Assembly (NCBI GenBank): GCA_016190985.1
Contig: JACPPI010000009.1
Span: 1-64,000 of the forward strand
Origin: Opitutia bacterium
Lineage (GTDB): Bacteria > Verrucomicrobiota > Verrucomicrobiia > Opitutales > Opitutaceae
Direction of reading: 5' to 3'
Length of the DNA stretch: 64,000 nt
In this document: in pieces, positions 49,894 to 57,287 of the stretch
Layout: each line of letters starts with the position of its first letter
Position numbering within the stretch: position 1 is the stretch's first letter
Made by a program: the position numbers and the translations under genes
The notes under the pieces: generated by a model
What the model was told of the DNA's origin: nothing
Database searches by the model: none
Seen by the model: the letters and a program-made list of their open reading frames with translations, nothing else

Positions 49894-50272
49894 GGGGGTG
49901 TTGGGTTCAGCCGTCAGACCGGCGGCCGGTGCCCCAGGTTCCTGCCAGAATGCAGGGGCGGCGCAATCCCGATGCGGCCAAGGCCCACGGCGGCGCGGCC
50001 TCCGGCCATTTTCCGGTGGTGGCCGGAGCCCGCCGCCAACCAGATCCTGCGGGACATATAAAGATCCCCGGGTCAAACCCCGAGGGGTTTGACCTGCTGG
50101 CATCCTCACCGCGTATTGCAGGAGCCGCGATCCGCTCAACCATCGCGGCCCAAAGCCGCTCCTGCATCCAACCAAACCGAAGCAAGCTTCGGTGCATCGG
50201 ACCGACAGTGAAGCCGCGGCGCACCCCGGCGCCGCGGCTCTTGTGCGCACACTGTCTTGCGGCAGAAGCCGG
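49894..50272. other. 379-bp gap rich in palindromes, no gene
   Basis: Holds three hairpins: a near-perfect 24-base palindrome GGTCAAACCCC-GA-GGGGTTTGACC (50071-50094); a 50-bp dispersed repeat with ends TGCAGGAGC and GCTCCTGCA (50117-50166); and a 16-base palindrome CCGAAGCAAGCTTCGG (50177-50192). None is followed by a T tract. I see no gene and no clear promoter. It lies between two paralogous barrel genes transcribed in the same direction. Confidence 0.6.
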
Positions 50273-50920
50273 TCAGAAGCGGAAGTTCGTGCCGATCGTG
50301 AACGAGGTGTTCTGGTCGTCGTCGCGGTCGAGGCCCGCCGTGACCGCCCACTGGCCGTCCACCCAGTAGTTGGCCTTCACGCCGTAGGTCCAGGCGCCGC
50401 TGCCCGCGAGATCCGGCGCGTCGGCATACTCGACGAACGGCGTCACGGTGACGGCCCTCGCCACCTGCAACTCGGCGCCGGCGGCGACGCCCCAGAGGAT
50501 GGAGCGGTCTTGCCCGCCGAAACCGCGCTGCCAGGCATAGCCGAGACCGGCCTCGACGTAGGGTTTGCCCCACGCAAAGTTGTTGCTGAAGGCGCGCACG
50601 CCGCCGGTGAGGCTCTGCACATTCAGCCGGCTGCCGGCAAACAGGCGCGTCTGCGACCAGTCGTAGGCGAACACCGCGTCGAACCCGGGGTTCAGCGGCT
50701 CGTTGAAGGCGAACCGGTAGCTGTCGGCGTTGACCGGGCTGTCCGCAAGGTGGGCGTAGCTGTAGCTCAGCGTGGCGTAGCGCTCGCCGAGCAGGCCCGA
50801 CCGGGCGGGAGCCGCGGGGGCCGGGGCGCTGGGCGGGGTGTCGGCCCGGGCCAGCGCCGCGAGACCGAGGACCGCCGCGGCGGAAATCGAGAGGTGTTTC
50901 AGGAGGATGTTCTGTTTCAT
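50273..50920 (-). CDS. outer-membrane beta-barrel protein, paralogue of the previous
   Basis: 215 aa, ATG at 50920. Signal peptide (QNILLKHLSISAAAVLGLAALARA) then a short Pro/Ala linker and about eight predicted strands (RYATLSYSYAHLADSPVNAD, GKPYVEAGLGYAW, SILWGVAAGAELQVARAV, WTYGVKANYWVDGQWAVTAGL), ending in phenylalanine (NFRF). It has the same strand count and order as the 49291 protein (EATLGYNWW / EAGLGYAWQ; ALATGVELQL / GVAAGAELQV), so the two arose by duplication. No function can be read from the sequence. Confidence 0.85.
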   Translation of the reverse strand: MKQNILLKHLSISAAAVLGLAALARADTPPSAPAPAAPARSGLLGERYATLSYSYAHLADSPVNADSYRFAFNEPLNPGFDAVFAYDWSQTRLFAGSRLNVQSLTGGVRAFSNNFAWGKPYVEAGLGYAWQRGFGGQDRSILWGVAAGAELQVARAVTVTPFVEYADAPDLAGSGAWTYGVKANYWVDGQWAVTAGLDRDDDQNTSFTIGTNFRF

Positions 50921-51126
50921 GTTGGTTTGTTTTTGGCGTCGCCGCGCACCAGGCGCATTGACGACCACAATGAACGCATACGGCGGGCGGTGTTCCCTGC
51001 CGGAAAGTTTTTAAGGCGATATACAATTTTTTCAGGAACCGGCCGGTGGTCGCGTTGTCGGCCGCGCGTTTCCGGGCGCTTTCCCCTGCTTGCCATCGGG
51101 CGCAACCGGGGTAGGCTGTGCTTCCG

Positions 51127-51651
51127 ATGAAAGCCACCCGCACCCTCCTGCTCCTCCTCCTCCCCGCCATGCTCTTCTTCTCCCCTGCCGCCGCCGAACC
51201 CCTCAAGGTCGGCGATGCCGCCCCCGCCGTGTCCGCGCTTACGGACAAAGGCGCCACACTCGATCTTGGCGATATGTATAATAAACACGACTACGTTGTT
51301 GTCTGGTTCTATCCCAAGGCTCTCACCGGTGGCTGCACCAAGCAGGGCTGCTCACTACGCGATGCCAACGAAGAACTCTGGGGCAAATACCGCGCGGCGG
51401 TGGTCGGAGTCAGCACCGACACCGTCGAGAAGCAGAAAGAGTTCAAAGAGACGAATAACTTCCCGTTCCCGCTGCTCGCCGACACCGACAAGAAGGTCCT
51501 GAAGGCCTTTGGCCAGACCGCCCTGATGTTCGCCTCGCGCGAGTGCTACGTCATCAAAGGCGGCAAGATCGTCTACAAGGACACCGGCGTAACCGACAAG
51601 CAGGCCGAAAACGTCCTCGCCTTTCTGGCCAGCGACAAGAAAAGCGGCTGA
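51127..51651 (+). CDS. exported Bcp-type peroxiredoxin
   Basis: 174 aa, ATG at 51127 with signal peptide (MKATRTLLLLLLPAMLFF). Thioredoxin fold of the BCP/PrxQ group: DYVVVWFYPKALTGGCTKQG contains the active site C-x4-C (peroxidatic Cys followed by the resolving Cys; relatives have TPGCTKEAC). VGVSTDTVEKQKEFKE and FPFPLLADTDKKVLKAFG follow. It should reduce peroxides in the periplasm, with a thiol donor unknown. Downstream, a 78-bp dispersed repeat lies between this gene and the convergent kinase-like gene. Lower codon bias than its neighbours is not evident. Confidence 0.9.
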   Translation: MKATRTLLLLLLPAMLFFSPAAAEPLKVGDAAPAVSALTDKGATLDLGDMYNKHDYVVVWFYPKALTGGCTKQGCSLRDANEELWGKYRAAVVGVSTDTVEKQKEFKETNNFPFPLLADTDKKVLKAFGQTALMFASRECYVIKGGKIVYKDTGVTDKQAENVLAFLASDKKSG

Positions 51652-51662
51652 ACCAGCAATTT

Positions 51663-51740
51663 GTCAGCGCGAGCCCGGCCCAGCTGGGCGTGGCGATCCA
51701 TCCGCCTGGATTGCTTCGTCGCTTCGCTTCTCGCAATGAC
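51663..51740. repeat. dispersed 78-bp palindromic repeat, GTCATTGCGAG family
   Basis: Ends GTCAGCGCGAG and CTTCTCGCAATGAC; the right half GATTGCTTCGTCGCTTCGCT matches the element at 17641-17717 closely. It lies between the stops of two convergent genes and ends four bases before the 51744 stop. Confidence 0.8.
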
Positions 51741-51743
51741 CAA

Positions 51744-52676
51744 TCACAACTCCGCGTCATCCACCGCCGCCAGCGCCTCGGCGCGCGGATCGCGGCGGGC
51801 CCGCTCGATCCAGTCGGCAAACAGGCGCAGCCGCCCGAGCCATTCCGGCGGCAACGGCGCCGCCACGAGGTCGATGACGCGCCACACTCCGGTCTCGTCG
51901 GCAACGACGTTGCGGTCGTGCGTGTCGGCCACGAGCCACGGCACGCCGTCGAGAAACGCCAGGCGCGGGTGGTCGCGGTCGGTGCGCAGGAAGCGCGACG
52001 GGATCGGGATGAGCCGCGCCGGGTCGAGGCCGGAGACGTCGGTCTTTTCCGGCAGCATGCGCCCGAAGGCCTGCTTCGCGATCAGGATGCCCTCGGGCGT
52101 GAGGCCGATGATCTCCGTCGGCATGCCAAACACGTGGGTCAGCCGGAGCTTCTCGAACAGCCGCCGGTAGCTGCCCGGCACGGCGGTCGCCTCGAGCAGG
52201 TCGCTCTCGCCGCGGCGGAAGGCAAAGGTCGCGCCGACCTCGCCGCCCTCGCGGAAGAGGAAGAATTTGTAGACCGAGTGCTCCGCGTCCGCGAAGGCCA
52301 GCGCCTCCACGCCGCCGCCGATGCGGGTCAGCCGGGCGGTGTTGGCCTCAAAGGGGTCGTCGACCTCCGCGCTGAAGCCGAAGTCCTCCAGGCGCACGAG
52401 CGGCAGGGTCGCGCGGAAGGCGCGGATGGCCGCGCCGAGGGCGGCCCATTCGCCGCCCGTCAGCTCCAGCAGGCCTACTTCGTCTTCTTCGGCGAGGACG
52501 AGAGTGCGGTCCTTATCTGTTGCGATAGCGCATTGGGCTGCCGCCGCGCCCAGCTGATCGAGCGCCCAAAGTCGTTGCCGGTGACCGTCCAGAACAGCGG
52601 CCCATCCTTCCGGGCCGGGGAGGCGGGGGCCGGCGAGGTAGGTCTCGCGTCCGGTGAAGGGGTCTGGTTGCGGCAT
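51744..52676 (-). CDS. protein-kinase-like fold protein, unknown function
   Basis: 310 aa, ATG at 52676. No close family recognised. LVADTHDRNVVADETGVWRVIDL near residue 270 resembles a kinase catalytic loop (H-D-x-x-N followed by an I-D), and VEALAFADAEHSVYKFFLF with GILIAKQAFG may hold the ATP lysine. This layout resembles polyvalent-protein kinase domains carried by phages and mobile elements. The N-terminus (PQPDPFTGRETYLAGPRLPG) is proline-rich. The stop lies beside a dispersed repeat. The kinase idea is from the short motif only; it could equally be a transferase of unknown type. Confidence 0.55.
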   Translation of the reverse strand: MPQPDPFTGRETYLAGPRLPGPEGWAAVLDGHRQRLWALDQLGAAAAQCAIATDKDRTLVLAEEDEVGLLELTGGEWAALGAAIRAFRATLPLVRLEDFGFSAEVDDPFEANTARLTRIGGGVEALAFADAEHSVYKFFLFREGGEVGATFAFRRGESDLLEATAVPGSYRRLFEKLRLTHVFGMPTEIIGLTPEGILIAKQAFGRMLPEKTDVSGLDPARLIPIPSRFLRTDRDHPRLAFLDGVPWLVADTHDRNVVADETGVWRVIDLVAAPLPPEWLGRLRLFADWIERARRDPRAEALAAVDDAEL

Positions 52677-52872
52677 GAATCGGGCACGCGCCCAGGGTCG
52701 CGGCGGCCGCGCCCGAACGCAAAAACTAATTGTGCGCAGGCTGTTCACAGCGGAAACCCATGGCGAGAATGTAAGCGGCGCGGGCTTGCCGCCGGGCGGA
52801 TTTGGCGGAAACCTCTCGCTTGACACCCCCCGCCCCGCCCCGCGAACCTGACCCTCTTTTTCCCATCAAACC

Positions 52873-53010
52873 ATGAAGCCTACATTCCGCCCGCACCGCA
52901 AGAAACGCGCCCGCAAGATCGGTTTCCGCGCCCGCAAGGCCACCCGCGGTGGCCGCAAGGTCCTCGCCGCCCGCCGCCGCAAGGGCCGCAAGCGCCTGAC
53001 CGTCGTCTGA
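52873..53010 (+). CDS. rpmH: ribosomal protein L34
   Basis: 45 aa, ATG at 52873: [20 protein letters not shown], then the [14 protein letters not shown] core and a [10 protein letters not shown] end. It is the highly basic L34 signature (R-K-R-x-R-x-x-G-F-x-x-R), a protein of the large subunit. The first gene of the conserved rpmH-rnpA-yidD-yidC block; only two bases separate it from rnpA. A TTGACA sits about 48 bases upstream (52820), but no good -10 box is at the right spacing. Confidence 0.97.
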   Translation: MKPTFRPHRKKRARKIGFRARKATRGGRKVLAARRRKGRKRLTVV

Positions 53011-53012
53011 GG

Positions 53013-53375
53013 ATGAACCTGCGCGCCGGGCAGCGCCTGCGGCGCAACGCCGATTTCCTCGCCGTGCGCGAAACGGGCCGCCGCCTCGATTGCGGGGCTT
53101 TCCTCCTCACCTGGGCTCCGCGCCCGGGCTCGGTCCCGCCGGCCCCCGCCCGCGTCGGGGTCGTCGCCTCCCGGGCCGCCGTGGGCGACGCCGTCCACCG
53201 CAACCGCGCCAAACGCCGCCTCCGCGCCATCTACCGCAAACACCAGGCCCTCGTGCCGCCCGGCCTCGACCTCATCCTCACCGCCCGCGCCGCCCTGCTC
53301 CGGCTGGAATTCGCCGAGGTGGAGAAAAAATTCGCCGACATCTGCCACAAACTCGCCCGCCCGCCCGTCGAATAA
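53013..53375 (+). CDS. rnpA: ribonuclease P protein component
   Basis: 120 aa. Short RnpA with the RNA-binding arginine motif NRAKRRLRAIYRKH (the conserved R-N-R-x-K-R-x-x-R) and the N-terminal LRRNADFLAVRETGRRLDCG that contacts pre-tRNA. It helps the catalytic RNA process 5' ends of pre-tRNA. It is in its canonical place after rpmH, and its TAA stop overlaps the yidD ATG by one base. Confidence 0.97.
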   Translation: MNLRAGQRLRRNADFLAVRETGRRLDCGAFLLTWAPRPGSVPPAPARVGVVASRAAVGDAVHRNRAKRRLRAIYRKHQALVPPGLDLILTARAALLRLEFAEVEKKFADICHKLARPPVE

Positions 53376-53779
53376 TGGCCCGCATGTTTTCCAAGCCAGA
53401 CCCTCTTGTTTGTCATTCTGAACGCAGTGAAGAATCCATCACGATGCCCGCGGGCGATCGTGCCGCTGGATCCTTCGTTGCGCTCAGGACGACCGTTGCG
53501 TGGATTGGCCGCCTGCCGGTGCGCGCCGCGAGCGGGCTGGTCTGGGTCTATCAGAAAACAGCCTCGCCCGCGCTCGTGGTGCTCGATCCGACCGGCGGCT
53601 GCCGCTTCGCGCCGACCTGCTCGCATTACGCCCGCGGGGCGCTGGCCGAGCACGGCCTCATTGCCGGCGCCGGCCTCACGTTGCGCCGGCTCGCCAAGTG
53701 CGGCCCGTGGCACCCGGGCGGCGAGGATCCGGTTCCGCCGCGCGCCCGGCCCGTCTGCAACAAAGTTTCCGCCGCCTAA
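53375..53779 (+). CDS. yidD: membrane protein insertion efficiency factor YidD, with repeat-derived N-terminus
   Basis: 134 aa if started at ATG 53375, which overlaps the rnpA stop (TAATG). The YidD core begins about residue 45: VYQKTASPALVVLDPTGGC, RFAPTCSHYARGALAEHG, RLAKCGPWHPGGEDPVP, with the three conserved cysteines. Ordinary YidD proteins are about 70-90 aa. The first ~40 residues contain CHSERSEESI, the translation of the dispersed GTCATTCTGAGC-type repeat at 53412-53493. The real start may be within or after it (GTG at PVRAAS, or ATG at TMPAGD), or the extension is tolerated. YidD aids membrane protein insertion beside YidC. Confidence 0.9.
   Translation: MARMFSKPDPLVCHSERSEESITMPAGDRAAGSFVALRTTVAWIGRLPVRAASGLVWVYQKTASPALVVLDPTGGCRFAPTCSHYARGALAEHGLIAGAGLTLRRLAKCGPWHPGGEDPVPPRARPVCNKVSAA
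53412..53493. repeat. dispersed 82-bp palindromic repeat, GTCATTCTGAGC family, inside yidD
   Basis: Inverted arms 53412-53437 and 53468-53493 (26 bp each, about five mismatches). The same family appears at 45104-45186. It interrupts the N-terminal part of the yidD frame without a stop. Confidence 0.85.
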
Positions 53780-53791
53780 TTCCAAATTTTC

Positions 53792-55612
53792 ATGGACAAA
53801 AAGAACACAGCCATCGGGGTCCTGCTCCTCGCCGCCGCCCTGGCGAGCTTCTACTTCAGCGCGCGCTATGCGCCCCAGCAGCCGGTCCGCCCGCCCGCCG
53901 CCACCGCCACCAGCGGCAGCCCGCTGGCCACGAACCAGGCGCCCGTCGCCGGCCCGGCCAGCTCCCCGAGCGACGCCACGCTGACGGCCTCGGCCCCTTC
54001 CAGCCTGGCGCCGGCCGAGTTTGTCACGCTCGCCAACGAGTTCATCGCGGTGAAGTTCACCAATCACGGCGGCGCGATCGATTCCATCGCCCTGCTCAAG
54101 AAGCCCGCGCATCTCGAGGCCAAGGGCGAGCCCTCCGCCGACCGCTACACGCTCAACGCCAGACAGGCCGCGCCCGCGCTGAGCCTCGCCGATTTCCCCG
54201 GCGCCGACCGCAACGTGGCCTACACCCTCGTGTCGCGGACCGCCACCGAGGTCGTCTACCGCGCCGTCGCCCACAACCTCGAGGTCACCCGCCGCTACTC
54301 GCTGGCCAAGGCCCCCGGCCTCGACGACTACCAGCTGCGCCACGAGACCACCTTCCGCAACCTGGCGGACGCGCCGCTGGCGCTGCCGCGCGCCGCCTTC
54401 AACCTCGGCACCGCCGCCCCGTTGAGCGAGAGCGACACCGGCATCTACCTCAACGCCGGCTACTACAACGGCGCCAGCGCCGAGTTCGTCCAGCGCGACG
54501 CGCTGGCCAGCGGCGGCTTCTTCAGCTCCGCGCCGCCCCCCGCCTTCCTCGACAAGCCCGCCGCCATCCAGTGGGCCTCGGTCAAGAACCAGTTCTTTGC
54601 GATGATCCTCACGCCCGACCAGCCCGGCGCCGGCGTGCGCATCGAGCGCGTGAAGATCAACCCGCTGCTGCCCGCCGAGGACCGCGGCGCCTACGGCGTC
54701 ACCGCCTACGCCCAGTTCGACCTGAAGCCGCTCGCGCCCGGCGCCAGCGCGACCTTCGGCGCGAGCTACTTCGCCGGCCCCAAGGAATACAGGCGCCTGG
54801 CCAACGCCGAGGTCTTCAGGCACGGCGAGGACAAGGTCATGCAGTTCAGCAGCGGCTTCGGGAAAATCTTTTTCTCCGGCTTCTTCGCCCCGCTCCTGCT
54901 GACCATCATGACCTGGGTGCATTCGATCGTGCCGAGCTGGGGCTGGGCCATCGTCATCACCACCCTGCTGCTCAAGGTCGTCTTCCTGCCGCTGACGCTG
55001 GCCGCCTCGCGCTCCGCCAAGCGCATGGCCAAGCTCCAGCCGCACATGCAGGCCATGCGCGAGAAATACAAGGACAACCCCCAGAAGATGCAGTCGGAGA
55101 CGCTCCGCCTCTTCAAGGAGAACCAGGTCAACCCCGTCGGCGGCTGCATCCCGATCCTCATCACCATCCCGTTTTTCATCGGCTTCTTCACCATGCTGCA
55201 AAGCGCGTCGGAGCTGCGCTTCGCCTCGTTCCTCTGGGCGCATGACCTCTCCGCGCCGGACACGGTCTACTCCTTCGGCGCCGTCACCCTGCCGCTGCTC
55301 GGCCTGACCCACCTCAACGTCAACATCATGCCGCTCCTCATGGGCGCGACGATGATCTACCAGATGAAACTCACGCCGACGCCGACCACCGACCCGGCGC
55401 AGCAGATGATGTTCAAGGTCATGCCCTGGATGTTCACGCTTTTCTGCTACAACTTCGCCTCCGGCCTGGCGCTCTACTCGACCATCAACGGCCTGTTCAC
55501 CATCGGCCAGCAGATGGTCATCAACCGCATGCCCGAGCCGCAGCTGCCGATCAACACCGGCGCCGCGCCCGGCGCGGTGAAGAACGTCACGCCCCCGAAG
55601 AAGAAAAGATGA
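53792..55612 (+). CDS. yidC: membrane protein insertase YidC
   Basis: 606 aa. N-terminal helix (TAIGVLLLAAALASFYFSA), a large periplasmic P1 domain (~50-360), then the Oxa1/60KD_IMP core: TIMTWVHSIVPSWGWAIVIT, AKRMAKLQPHMQAMREKYKD, GCIPILITIPFFIGFFTML and MPLLMGATMIYQMKLTPTPT. It inserts proteins into the inner membrane with or without Sec. Last of the rpmH block, 12 bases after yidD. It ends in KKKR. Convergent to the arsR gene; a 7-bp hairpin lies between them. Confidence 0.97.
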   Translation: MDKKNTAIGVLLLAAALASFYFSARYAPQQPVRPPAATATSGSPLATNQAPVAGPASSPSDATLTASAPSSLAPAEFVTLANEFIAVKFTNHGGAIDSIALLKKPAHLEAKGEPSADRYTLNARQAAPALSLADFPGADRNVAYTLVSRTATEVVYRAVAHNLEVTRRYSLAKAPGLDDYQLRHETTFRNLADAPLALPRAAFNLGTAAPLSESDTGIYLNAGYYNGASAEFVQRDALASGGFFSSAPPPAFLDKPAAIQWASVKNQFFAMILTPDQPGAGVRIERVKINPLLPAEDRGAYGVTAYAQFDLKPLAPGASATFGASYFAGPKEYRRLANAEVFRHGEDKVMQFSSGFGKIFFSGFFAPLLLTIMTWVHSIVPSWGWAIVITTLLLKVVFLPLTLAASRSAKRMAKLQPHMQAMREKYKDNPQKMQSETLRLFKENQVNPVGGCIPILITIPFFIGFFTMLQSASELRFASFLWAHDLSAPDTVYSFGAVTLPLLGLTHLNVNIMPLLMGATMIYQMKLTPTPTTDPAQQMMFKVMPWMFTLFCYNFASGLALYSTINGLFTIGQQMVINRMPEPQLPINTGAAPGAVKNVTPPKKKR

Positions 55613-55616
55613 TGTT

Positions 55617-55635
55617 CGCGCCCCCGCCGGGCGCG
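55617..55635. terminator. weak bidirectional hairpin between yidC and arsR
   Basis: CGCGCCC/GGGCGCG, 7-bp stem, 5-base loop, between two convergent stops. No T tract on either side, so a classical terminator is doubtful. Confidence 0.35.
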
Positions 55636-55642
55636 GTGGCGT

Positions 55643-55981
55643 TCACCGGCTGGGGTTCAGGTGCCCGGCCTGCTTCTTCAGCGACTTCTCCAGGCTCCCG
55701 CACACCAGCTCGCACAGCTTGGGAATCGTCGGGTCGCTGATCCGGTAGAACACCTGCAGCCCGTCCTTGCGTCGCGCGAGGATGTGCGCCGCGATCAGCG
55801 TCTGGAGGTGCCGCGAGATGTTGGCCTGCGTGCCCCCGGTCAGGACGGTGAGTTCGGTCACGTTCTTCTCGCCGTCGAACAGCGCCTGGATCAGCCGCAG
55901 CCGCATGGGCTCGGCGAGCACCGCGAAACGGCGGGCGACAATCTCGAGGGCCTGGTCATTCAGCGGCTGCGAACGGGGCAT
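55643..55981 (-). CDS. ArsR/SmtB family repressor
   Basis: 112 aa from ATG 55981 (MPRSQPLNDQALEIVARRFA); a start at 56035 would overrun the operator, so the shorter form is preferred. Winged helix: VLAEPMRLRLIQALFDGEKN, TQANISRHLQTLIAAHILAR (recognition helix) and DGLQVFYRISDP (wing). Cysteines in the C-terminal helix (IPKLCELVCGSL, C-x3-C) could sense a metal, metalloid or sulfane sulfur. No metal-site motif of SmtB or CadC is present. It is divergent from the DUF2892-RND-rhodanese operon with the operator between. Confidence 0.9.
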   Translation of the reverse strand: MPRSQPLNDQALEIVARRFAVLAEPMRLRLIQALFDGEKNVTELTVLTGGTQANISRHLQTLIAAHILARRKDGLQVFYRISDPTIPKLCELVCGSLEKSLKKQAGHLNPSR

Positions 55982-56014
55982 GCCGGCAGCAAATCCCGGC
56001 TTGACATAATTACA

Positions 56015-56040
56015 AGTATATACGCATTTGCTCATATATT
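56015..56040. promoter_or_regulatory. 12-2-12 imperfect palindrome, ArsR operator
   Basis: AGTATATACGCA (56015-56026), two bases, TGCTCATATATT (56029-56040): 9 of 12 positions pair. The AT-rich 12-2-12 dyad is the standard site of ArsR/SmtB repressors. It sits between the arsR start and the DUF2892 start. A TTGACA at 56001-56006 is a possible -35 for the plus-strand operon, but no good -10 is at the right spacing. Confidence 0.7.
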
Positions 56041-56043
56041 AAC

Positions 56044-56268
56044 ATGACCACCCACAATCTCGTCCGTGTGCTCGCCGGCTCCGTCGTGCTGCTCGGCGTC
56101 GCCCTCACCCACTGGGTCAGCCCCTGGTGGCTGCTGCTCCCGGTCTTCGTCGGCCTGAACCTCATCCAGTCGGCCTTCACCGGCTTCTGCCCGCCCACCC
56201 TCATCCTGCGCAAGCTCGGCTGGGTGGATGAGCGCGACGTCATCCACTGGGGCGGGCGCCAACCCTGA
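56044..56268 (+). CDS. DUF2892 inner membrane protein
   Basis: 74 aa, ATG 56044, two helices: VRVLAGSVVLLGVALTHWVS and WWLLLPVFVGLNLIQSAFTG, then FCPPTLILRKLGWVDE. This is the DUF2892 pattern (as in the membrane half of YgaP), where G-x-C-P precedes an ending. YgaP couples this to a rhodanese domain; here the rhodanese is a separate, exported protein three genes on. First gene of the operon controlled by ArsR. Confidence 0.85.
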   Translation: MTTHNLVRVLAGSVVLLGVALTHWVSPWWLLLPVFVGLNLIQSAFTGFCPPTLILRKLGWVDERDVIHWGGRQP

Positions 56269-56279
56269 GCCCCCGCCCC

Positions 56280-57287
56280 ATGCGCCTTTCCCTCGCCGCC
56301 CTCGTCCTGTTGCTCGCCGCCTGCGGCCGGCCGCCCCCGCCCCCGCTTGGCGGGGCCGGGCCGGTTCTGCCGGTTCGCGCCGCCGTGGTGGTCGCCGAGT
56401 TGTTGCCCGTGGTGCTTGAGGTGCCGGCCAGCGTCCGGCCGGCGGAGCGCGCCAGCCTTGCCGCCAAACTGGCGGGCACCGTTGCCTCTTTCCCGCTTGG
56501 ACTGGGTTCGGCCGTGGCCGCGGGCGACGTGCTCGTCACGCTCCACGCCCCCGAGACCGAGGCCCGGCTGCGGCAAAGTCAGGCGCAGCTGGCCGAGGCC
56601 GAGCGCACCGCGGTCCGCCAGCGGACGCTCGTGGCCACGGGTGTCAACCCGGTGGAGGCCCTGCGCGACGCCGAGGACCGCCTGCGTTTCGCCCAGGCCG
56701 CCGTGACCGAAGCCGAGGCCCTGCTCGCCTACGCCACCGTCCGCGCGCCTTTTGCCGGGGTCATCACCGAAAAGCACGTTTTGCCCGGCGATCTGGCCAC
56801 GCCGGGCCGCCCGCTGCTTGCGCTTGAGTCCACGCAGCGCTTGCGGGCGGAGGGGGCCGTGCCCGAACATGCCGCCGCCTCACTCAAGATCGGCCGGCCC
56901 GTGGGCGTCGTGCTGGACGAGAATGCCATTCCCCTTCTGGGCGATCTCGAGGAAATATCCGGCGCCGCCGATGCGGTCAGCCGCTCCATCCTGGTCAAGG
57001 TCGCTCTTCCACCCGGCGCCGCCCGCTCCGGCCAGTTTGCCCGCCTGCGTGTCGCCAGCGGCGAGACCGCCGCGCTGCTGGCGCCCGGCGCGGCGCTCAC
57101 CCGTTTTGGCCAGATGGAGCGCGTCTTTGTCGTCGAGGCCGGCCACGCCGTCCTCCGGCTGGTGAAAACCGGCCGTGTGATCGATGAACGGGTCGAAATC
57201 CTTTCCGGCCTCAACGCCGGTGAAACGGTCATCCTCGCTCCGCCCGCCGCCCTGCGCGACGGCCAGCCGGTCGCCATCCAGCCATGA
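56280..57287 (+). CDS. RND efflux periplasmic adaptor lipoprotein
   Basis: 335 aa, ATG 56280. Lipoprotein signal [18 protein letters not shown] with lipobox LAAC. A short barrel-sandwich ([34 protein letters not shown]), a coiled-coil hairpin of about 60 residues ([20 protein letters not shown] ... [14 protein letters not shown]), the lipoyl return [20 protein letters not shown] and a beta-barrel plus membrane-proximal domain. It connects the inner membrane pump to an outer membrane channel not seen here. Its stop overlaps the RND gene by four bases. Confidence 0.95.
   Translation: MRLSLAALVLLLAACGRPPPPPLGGAGPVLPVRAAVVVAELLPVVLEVPASVRPAERASLAAKLAGTVASFPLGLGSAVAAGDVLVTLHAPETEARLRQSQAQLAEAERTAVRQRTLVATGVNPVEALRDAEDRLRFAQAAVTEAEALLAYATVRAPFAGVITEKHVLPGDLATPGRPLLALESTQRLRAEGAVPEHAAASLKIGRPVGVVLDENAIPLLGDLEEISGAADAVSRSILVKVALPPGAARSGQFARLRVASGETAALLAPGAALTRFGQMERVFVVEAGHAVLRLVKTGRVIDERVEILSGLNAGETVILAPPAALRDGQPVAIQP

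Noticed and set aside
52677-52872. Possible origin region upstream of rpmH
   Set aside because: rpmH-rnpA-yidD-yidC often lies near oriC, but no dnaA gene, no DnaA-box cluster and no AT-rich unwinding segment are visible here.
56001-56006. TTGACA as a -35 box for the DUF2892 operon
   Set aside because: No matching -10 at 16-18 bases; kept only as a note with the operator.
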